Positions 40,540-64,000 of a DNA stretch of 64,000 nucleotides are shown here, piece after piece. The translations under genes were made by a program, and so were the position numbers. The stretch comes from Amorphochlora amoebiformis (lineage: Eukaryota; Cercozoa; Chlorarachniophyceae). Location: positions 1 through 64,000 of the forward strand of contig BAAHQB010000464.1 of assembly GCA_054601695.1 (NCBI GenBank). The letters run 5' to 3'. Position 1 is the stretch's first letter, and the number at the start of each line of letters is the position of its first letter. The notes under the pieces are model-generated. The model was not told where the DNA came from. It made no database searches and saw nothing but the letters and a program-made list of their open reading frames with translations.

Positions 40540-40652
40540 ATGTATATATATGTGCGCATGTATATGTATGCATTTTATACTACCTATATATACATATATA
40601 TATATATATATGTATATATATGCGCACATGTATATGTATGTATTTTATACTG

Positions 40653-40713
<61 letters not shown>

Positions 40714-40867
40714 CGATTTAACGTACGTTTGAATGTATAGTTTGTATGTAGTTATCAGTGTATGAATCAGAGAAACACCCGTGTATGTTTGTATGTTTGT
40801 ATTTAGTTCTCAGTCTATGAACCAGAGAAACATCCGTGCATGATAATACATAACTATGACAATTCAA

Positions 40868-40920
<53 letters not shown>

Positions 40921-40959
40921 TGTATATATACATTTATACATATGTATAATAAATATATG

Positions 40960-40990
<31 letters not shown>

Positions 40991-41120
40991 AATACATGCA
41001 TACAAATAATAATATATGTGTGTGTGTATAAATGTGTGTGTAAATGTGTGCATGCAAATATAATGTATGTATATATATGTGTGTGTGTGTGTGTCTGCAT
41101 ATATGTCTGCATTTACAGAT

Positions 41121-41155
<35 letters not shown>

Positions 41156-41307
41156 TACATATATACTGTGTATAAATGTATACATGTATGACTGGATATA
41201 TATATATATATAGGCTGGTGCATTCATTAAAGAAACCGAGGAGCTGCTCCGAGTGAATATATAACAAATCTCATTATTCACACATGCGCATTCATATATA
41301 CATATAA

Positions 41308-41344
<37 letters not shown>

Positions 41345-41485
41345 AATATATATATACATATATACATATACACATATACATATATATATATATATACATA
41401 TGTGTATAATATGTATGTATATATATATGTGTATATATGTCATAGATTGTCTGTATATGCATGTGCAAAATCATATTATATATAT

Positions 41486-41527
<42 letters not shown>

Positions 41528-43314
41528 TATATATGTATATACACATATATTGATACATACATATGATGTGGTTTTGATGAATGACAAGATAATGTGGTTT
41601 TGATGAATTCTATTTAAGATGTACCTCGACCGCCTCGCGGGAGTGGGAGATGAGAATTTGAAAAAGCTTCCCTCGATCACAGGTACCTATTCACAAACAT
41701 TTCACCAACATCTAACCATCACCTGGAAATCACTTTTTATATATTTATATTTTTCTAATACGTGTATATATATATATATATATATATATTTACCGGGTTA
41801 AATACGCATATTTAGACGAGTGGACTATACATACAAATACACACTTGCAAATATATTTATAAGTATATATATATATTATATATATATATATATTTAATAT
41901 GTACTTTATATACATATATGTCATGTACATTACAAGTTTATATAAATTTTAAGTGCATATACACGTATAAATACTATGTACATATGCAAACATATATATA
42001 TATATGTTGTATATACATATATATATATATATGCATAATATATATATATATACATATATACATACATATATGTATACATGGATATATATATATTGTATTT
42101 ACATATGTATTCACATATACATATATACACGTATAAATACTATGTACATATGCAAACATATATATATATATATATGTTGTATATACATATATATATATAT
42201 GCATAATATATATATATATACATATATACATACATATATGTATACATGGACACATACACATTGCATTTACATATGTATTCACATATACATATATGTACAT
42301 ATATATCATGGATATTTACATATACAACTTGGATATTATGTATATATATATATACATATATATATATAGTGAGATATATATATATATACATATATATATA
42401 CATATGTATGTATTTATGTATATATTTATGTATGTATACATATATGTATATATATACATATGTATATATATACATATACACATATATATATATAAATACA
42501 TATATATATATATATATATATATGCATACATACATATTATACATATATATGGATGTATTACAGATAAGGCATAATGTAAACAAAGCTTATCTCGTTTTAT
42601 CTTCACACATTTATGTAAATACATATATTTATGCATACATGTATATATATATATATATATATGTATGTATTATGTATGTGTGTATGTGTGCATGTACTAT
42701 GCATACACATATATTTATAAAGCTAAATCTATCTGTTTAGATATAATATATATATATATATCTAAATACATCCTTGTACATATGACTTGTAAATAAGGCA
42801 TAATGGAAACAAAGCTTCGTTCGTTGTCGCAGTGCTGCAAGCCCCTTTACAAGATCATCTCTTTCCTCGAACCCGTTGTAGAGGTCCCAACTGACTCAAC
42901 TATGTTTGTTTTGGAAATCTTATTGTCAAATTTGTTTGGATGGTTATATTATTATTTTAGCTTGTGAGGTGTTGCAAGATGTAACATGTTGCAACATTAT
43001 TGCAGCATGGTTTGAATTGCTGTAGCATGTGTGACACTGATTGACTCTCATGGGAATGGGTAAGGGTGAGTTGAGAAGGGTTTCATTCATTTAAGTGGGC
43101 GTTGAATGATGAGGTGAGTGCTTGGGCTTTGGGTTTGGCGTTGATATGTTGAGGTGAGGACTTTGGGTTTACTTTTAGGGGGCGTTGAAGTTTGCAGAGC
43201 GCATGGGCCCGCAAGATGGCATATCTAAGGATCAGATCGCAGCAGTCCACTTGTAACCTATTTTCATATCTCATGTCCAATTCGTTTCTATGTAAATAAA
43301 TAAACATTCACATT

Positions 43315-43354
<40 letters not shown>

Positions 43355-43760
43355 TATTATATAATTTGTGCGATAATATAAGTTAAATCCATGCACATAT
43401 GCATGATATTCTATCCTATGCTATGCATTCGTATTTTAAATAAGCTCGAGTATTTGAAAGAGGAAAGAGGTTTTTAGTTTTGGTTGGTTTGGTTGTGGGT
43501 TTAATCGTATTGAGTCTGTCTATCGTCAACATCTCCTGATAGGTACACGTGCGGGTCGAGTTTCTATAAGAAGCTCAATGAAACTCTAAGGGATCCCAAT
43601 CGTCAAACGGTTAAGGTTTTCCACTCAGAATGTATACCTACGTATACTTATGTTACCTATGTATTCTTTTTCCACTCAGAATGTACACTTATCCCCAGAA
43701 CAAATATAAAACTTGCATGTAACTTGCATATTAGCATCAACGTATGTATAAATATAAATA

Positions 43761-43812
<52 letters not shown>

Positions 43813-44460
43813 ATGTAATAACTATCTATGTATATATGTGGTGTAGGCTTATTTTCCATACCTCCGTCTGCTTCTGTCGGGTTTCCAGACGCTCCTTAAG
43901 CAAGGCAAACACGTCACCTTGTGGCGCGGCGTCAAGCTCGACTTACGGTTTGCACCTTTCATATCTTCATGCACAGATAAACTCTTTTACACCACCCTGC
44001 CCGCAGTCCGCAGCATTTGCGCCTCATCGCCGAGTAATGCCGCTATGTCGCTTCATCTATGATATCGCGCATCAGGTCTGAATACAAAAAGGGAGGAGTG
44101 ATCACATGGTGGGGCGTATCTTCGTGCACCGAACGGCGCAGCGTCGCGGAAGGGTTTATGGGTCACAAGGGAGTTCGTATGCTCTTTCAGGTCAATGCAA
44201 AGGCCTTCAGCATCAAGAAGGTTCGCGCTACTATGATATCTGTGTATTGTCATCATCTACGTGACATTTACATTTAATATTTGCTCGTCAAAACATGCAA
44301 GCGTGGGGACATCTTATGTCTCGTATATATTCGCATGGATCCGTTCGCATTTAACCATATAAACAGCTAGATATTTGTAATGTAATATACTTAAATATTA
44401 ATATACTTATGTGTAAAAAAAGGTCTATACCTAGATGCACGTACTTTGTATATGTATATT

Positions 44461-44502
<42 letters not shown>

Positions 44503-44571
44503 TATTATATATATATATATATATATATGTATACATACATATTATATATATATATATATATACATACGTAT

Positions 44572-44611
<40 letters not shown>

Positions 44612-44620
44612 CTACATATT

Positions 44621-44681
<61 letters not shown>

Positions 44682-45001
44682 TGTTTTATGTATAAGTCAT
44701 ATTGATAAATATTCATGAAGATGTTATGTATCGCAAATTTGATCGCAAAAAGGATCGCAAAAGAACAATCGTGATGTATATTAATTATATTTTAGTTTTC
44801 GGCGTTCTCTGGAGAAGACGAATATGTATTGAGGCCTGGGACTCAGCTTCAGGTCACGAAGGTAAACATCACTCATGAATCATGATATTCTATGCACGGT
44901 ACACAATTTCTCAGAAACTGTATCCGTAGGTATCTAGCCAAAATGATGGACAGGTGTTGGTCGAGCTGAAAGCCCTGGATTCCGATCCACTTGTTGGATG
45001 A
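34161..45001 (+). CDS. Fusion protein: degenerate uracil-DNA-glycosylase-like domain plus ADP-ribosyltransferase domain
   Basis: Exons: 34161-34370, 34735-34790, 35522-35588, 35925-35961, 36205-36289, 36778-36843, 37233-37276, 37585-37660, 37941-37986, 38126-38169, 38564-38605, 39098-39191, 39802-39890, 40278-40335, 40807-40869, 41214-41252, 41619-41682, 42833-42883, 43179-43252, 43543-43615, 43847-43947, 44076-44220, 44796-44861, 44930-45001; about 587 residues. The start is the first ATG of a basic leader ([18 protein letters not shown]), possibly a nuclear localisation signal. Residues about 71-320 follow the family-1 UDG fold in order and about 395-587 an R-S-E ART fold (see the two domain entries). 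A region of about 75 residues links them. Phase is continuous everywhere except 41682/42833, where an exon of length 3n+2 appears to be missing. The UDG part is likely a binding module, and ART activity is probable. Function is unknown; damage-associated ADP-ribosylation is one guess. Confidence 0.8.
35443..35588 (+). repeat. 79-bp duplication of acceptor plus exon 3 start
   Basis: AGGTTAGTTGGAAAAATCGTCC (from about 35441) is a decayed copy of AGGTTCGTTGGAAAAAAGCGTCC at the real exon start 35522. Flanking ATCGACGCC-type sequence is shared, and the first copy runs into TAG. Confidence 0.8.
36020..36110 (+). repeat. CACAT pentanucleotide repeats
   Basis: About 15 copies of CACAT/CACGT words lie in the intron between exons 35925-35961 and 36205-36289. 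Confidence 0.85.
37080..37245 (+). repeat. Three copies of the acceptor and start of exon 7
   Basis: TTATTACCAGCAAATCGAAGGC occurs with exon-like starts at 37119, 37189 (ATTATTAGCAAATCG) and 37233. They are joined by repeated CATATATTGCATATTATTA. Only the third copy continues as coding sequence ([14 protein letters not shown]). Confidence 0.85.
38990..39145 (+). repeat. 81-bp duplication of acceptor plus exon 12, first copy dead
   Basis: AAACAGGAAAGGCCCAGCGG (exon-like start 39017) and AAACAGGAAGGCCCAGCGG (real start 39098) are followed by matching sequence through AATAAGCGCGT. The first copy carries an extra A in GGAAAGG and reads into stops; the second encodes [12 protein letters not shown]. 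Confidence 0.9.
39917..40100 (+). repeat. CCCTCGCATG decamer array
   Basis: About 16 copies of a 10-bp unit CCCTCGCATG/CCCTCACATG with single-base variants lie in the intron after exon 39802-39890. It is notably GC-rich for this window. The ATGCCCTCGC frames that cross it are open only because of the unit. Confidence 0.95.
40147..40272 (+). repeat. TGATGTGATG repeats
   Basis: TGATGTG/TGTTGTGATG words run head to tail up to the acceptor before the exon at 40278. Confidence 0.85.
40740..40850 (+). repeat. 55-bp duplication of acceptor plus exon 15 start
   Basis: GTAGTTATCAGTGTATGAATCAGAGAAACACCCGTG (exon-like start 40752) is a diverged copy of TTAGTTCTCAGTCTATGAACCAGAGAAACATCCGTG (real start 40807). 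The first copy breaks off after CCCGTGTATG. Confidence 0.85.
42833..45001 (+). other. R-S-E type ADP-ribosyltransferase domain
   Basis: Seven exons carry the ecto-/intracellular arginine-ART pattern (Pfam ART). FLEPVVE and [25 protein letters not shown] give the entry helices; [12 protein letters not shown] and [13 protein letters not shown] the helical core. Motif I is [11 protein letters not shown] (Arg) and motif II is [11 protein letters not shown] (Ser-rich STS equivalent). Motif III is [17 protein letters not shown], with E-D-E at the E-x-E position that favours arginine transfer and stabilises catalysis. The last strand is QVLVELKAL, close to the stop. All three NAD-binding or catalytic motifs look intact. 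No signal peptide or GPI signal is visible, so an intracellular enzyme is inferred. Confidence 0.85.
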
Positions 45002-45009
45002 AAGAGACA

Positions 45010-45880
45010 AGCTACGACTAGTCCAGAAGTTGAAGTCACTACATGTCCTACCTTCTAGTTTCCAACACAAGCTAGACAAGGCTACAAGGATCTATCTAGT
45101 AGGTCTAGTCTATTTCCAGTATTTCTCTAGTTTCTACTATTTGCATTCAATTGAATCTGGTTGATGACTGAAATCAAGTTAACTCAAGCTACATGATCCG
45201 AGATCATTATCCCGGTTACCTAGGTTACTATCCCTCGAGGCCAGACTCTAGAGACTATCATACTGATTTATACTTATTCTAGTTAGTTGGCCTTAGACAA
45301 GTTAGGTTCTCACCAATGATCTAGATGATCTAGATCTAGTAGGGTTGCTACTAACTTGCTAGAGTAGATAGATCATGATTCATGATCTAGATGATCTAGA
45401 TGATCTAGATGATCTTGTGATACATCGTCGGTTAATGATTCCAGTGATTTTTAACTAATATCACACTAATATCTAGAGTATATAAATAGATAAATAGTGT
45501 CTAGAATGTGAATGATCCACTAGATCCAGAATATCCAGCCGTATCTAGACTACTGTCCTATAGCTAGTATACTAGTAAGATACTATAATTTCTAGAATTT
45601 TTATTAGATTTACTAGTTTCTAGAGTCTAGAGAGTTTAGTGATATCCTAGATATCTGATAGATCTGGGAACCAGTGTGCAATATTAGTAGTTCAGTAATT
45701 GTAATAAATCCATAGACATGGGTCTAGTTCTGATCAAGTTGCTGGAGTTCAGACATGCATATTATTTAGATGTCCGTTGATGAGTAGTGGAGTACCTGGG
45801 CTACCTGAACCAGCTAGATCTGGACACTACCTGGATTATACCTGGATGATCTAGATGATATACGTACCATAAACGTACAT
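45010..45880. repeat. CTAG-rich low-complexity island 4
   Basis: The island starts right after the stop codon at 45001: CTAGATGATCTAGATGATC runs, CTAGT/TCTAGA words throughout. No coding sequence was seen. Confidence 0.7.
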
Positions 45881-45983
45881 GTACATATATATATATATAT
45901 ATACATACGTATGCATATACATATACATATATGTATACATGAACCTATGATATGTCTAATATCACGTATATGCTCTAGATATA

Positions 45984-46048
<65 letters not shown>

Positions 46049-46219
46049 TTTGTTTACATCTGGATTGCATTTAGCAGGTTACATATGCAACCTGGAGGGT
46101 TACCTCGAACCTGTTAACTTCTTCCTTGCATACATGGAGATAAATCTGAATAGTTGTATTTACATTCCTTTTATGCATATGTATTTACATATATACACAT
46201 ATGTACATATATATATATT

Positions 46220-46273
<54 letters not shown>

Positions 46274-46311
46274 GCATACATATGTATATGTGTACAAATA
46301 TATTTTCATAC

Positions 46312-46342
<31 letters not shown>

Positions 46343-46556
46343 GTCTCTATCTATGTATAGTCATACAAACGTTCAATTACGTGTGAGAAATGTTTGTATT
46401 GTGATACACGCAAAAAAGTAGAAACACACTATATATTTACATACATATATATATATATATATACATATATACATATATAATATATATAAATATATATATA
46501 TATATATGCTTACATGTCTAGTATGTATGTAAATATATATATATATATATATATAT

Positions 46557-46592
<36 letters not shown>

Positions 46593-46595
46593 TAG

Positions 46596-46646
<51 letters not shown>

Positions 46647-46663
46647 ATGCATGAGACACACAA

Positions 46664-46713
<50 letters not shown>

Positions 46714-46809
46714 GCGCATATTGAGGTACATCTGCATATATACAAGGTCGGAGTACTTAAGACAGGTTCGACCAAGACCTCCAGGGTTCCATTTATAAGC
46801 TACTATATG

Positions 46810-46856
<47 letters not shown>

Positions 46857-46884
46857 CATATCTAGTATGTATATATGTGTATGC

Positions 46885-46919
<35 letters not shown>

Positions 46920-47110
46920 CATATATATATCGCTTAGAGTAGGTAATATATGTTGAGGGTCTTGGGCGAACCTGTCTAAACTACCCCGACCCTGTGCATA
47001 TGTAGATGTACACACACACATATATATATGTATATATATGTATACATATATAATTATATATACGATTATGTATAAGATTACCTGCATGGTTATGCATACG
47101 AGTACTTACC

Positions 47111-47143
<33 letters not shown>

Positions 47144-47224
47144 GTAAATACAGATATACACACTCCAAATGTACACACATGTATTTATATGTATGTATGC
47201 ATGTACATATATACATACACATGT

Positions 47225-47266
<42 letters not shown>

Positions 47267-47653
47267 GTGTATATATAATTTATGTATATATATATATATA
47301 TACATATGTATATACATACTTCCAGTAAACAGCAGGAAGCGTAGGGAAACGACAGGAAGCGTAGGGAAATCGGTCGGAGGAGGCGTAATGGTGATCGTAT
47401 GAGTTGTGAGTTAGACGAAGGTCGTGATTATATGAGTTAAACGAAGTTCGTGATCGTATTAGTTGGTTTCTGATGAGTTGGACGAAGGTCGTGACCTTGT
47501 GAGTTAGACGGGCTTGCTAGGCACATGCAGTAGTCCGACGAGTATGGTGTATATACAGGCCATATCTAAAGTATCAACATAAGGTTGAAAGGATCCAAAG
47601 CATGCACATAAGCTTGAAAGAATCCGAGAGACGGGGGTGCGGACATGTGGTGG
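45881..47653. other. Gene-free convergent spacer
   Basis: The spacer lies between the 3' end of the UDG-ART gene and the 3' end of the MSH1-like gene. It is mostly (TA)n with (CA)n runs. It also holds an inverted repeat (46744-46994) and short tandem words GGAAGCGTAGGGAAACGACA and GTGAGTTAGACGAAGGTCGTGA at about 47331-47515. A frame near 46075 (GYLEPVNFFLAYMEI) follows a TTTAGCAG acceptor but has no partner. Confidence 0.6.
46744..46994. repeat. Imperfect inverted repeat
   Basis: The left arm (about 46744-46781, GGTCGGAGTACTTAAGACAG then GTTCGACCAAGACCTC) matches the reverse complement of the right arm (about 46953-46991, GGTCGGGGTAGTTTAGACAG then GTTCGCCCAAGACCCTC) at about 31 of 36 positions. 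The loop between them is TA repeat. It may be a relic of a small foldback element or a local inversion duplication. Confidence 0.65.
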
Positions 47654-63994
<16,341 letters not shown>

Positions 63995-64000
63995 GCTTAA

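Noticed and set aside
46744-46800. Possible tRNA because of GGTTCGA near a paired stem
   Set aside because: No acceptor stem, D-arm or anticodon arm can be formed with correct spacing; the pairing is explained by the inverted repeat.

Overview
This is a nuclear genomic window from a unicellular eukaryote, not a prokaryote, plasmid or virus. Genes are split into many short exons (9 to about 420 codons) with GT-AG introns and the standard genetic code. Nearly every intron and spacer is filled with long (TA)n tracts, so most long uninterrupted reading frames here (runs of Y, I, H, T, C) are translated microsatellite and carry no gene. Interstitial TTAGGG/CCCTAA blocks suggest a TTAGGG-type telomere. 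Two genes have cilium-associated architectures (a ZNF474-like multi-C2HC protein and an RIIa/Dpy-30-tailed protein), so a flagellate is likely. One predicted protein has a signal peptide with Phe at +1 of the likely cleavage site, as in red-derived secondary plastid leaders. A flagellated alga or chromist-like protist is my best guess; I could not identify the species.

Layout. 1-463 is a CTAG-rich island. 464-11859 (-) is a six-exon gene for a small membrane protein with an N-terminal leader. 11.9-16.3 kb is mostly repeat: unique sequence, a CTAG island at about 13.0-14.0 kb, one isolated plus-strand exon candidate, then telomere-like and GA-rich tracts. 16351-19819 (-) is a nicotinamidase/isochorismatase-like gene with an RIIa-type tail that has lost its catalytic Asp and Cys. 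It is divergent from 20563-31342 (+), a gene of about 21 exons for a six-finger ZNF474-like C2HC protein. A CTAG/ACGT-rich island follows (about 31.4-33.0 kb). 34161-45001 (+) is a gene of about 24 exons whose product fuses a degenerate uracil-DNA-glycosylase-like domain to an R-S-E ADP-ribosyltransferase domain. Another CTAG island (45.0-45.9 kb) separates it from the convergent 47654-63994 (-) gene, a MSH1/MutS7-type MutS protein of about 2000 residues with a C-terminal HNH domain; its 5' end may lie outside the window.

How it fits together. Exon models were built by hand from splice sites, reading phase and protein family resemblance. Phase is consistent across almost all junctions; four unresolved places are flagged in the entries. 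The strongest pattern is structural: exon-intron junctions are repeatedly tandem-duplicated. Degenerate copies of an acceptor plus exon start lie just upstream of the real exon in at least seven places. Intronic minisatellites whose unit is the donor junction occur in at least five introns. Many junctions read AG|GT on both sides, which points to active intron growth or gain by local duplication. No tRNA, rRNA, transposon with coding capacity, or CRISPR array was seen.
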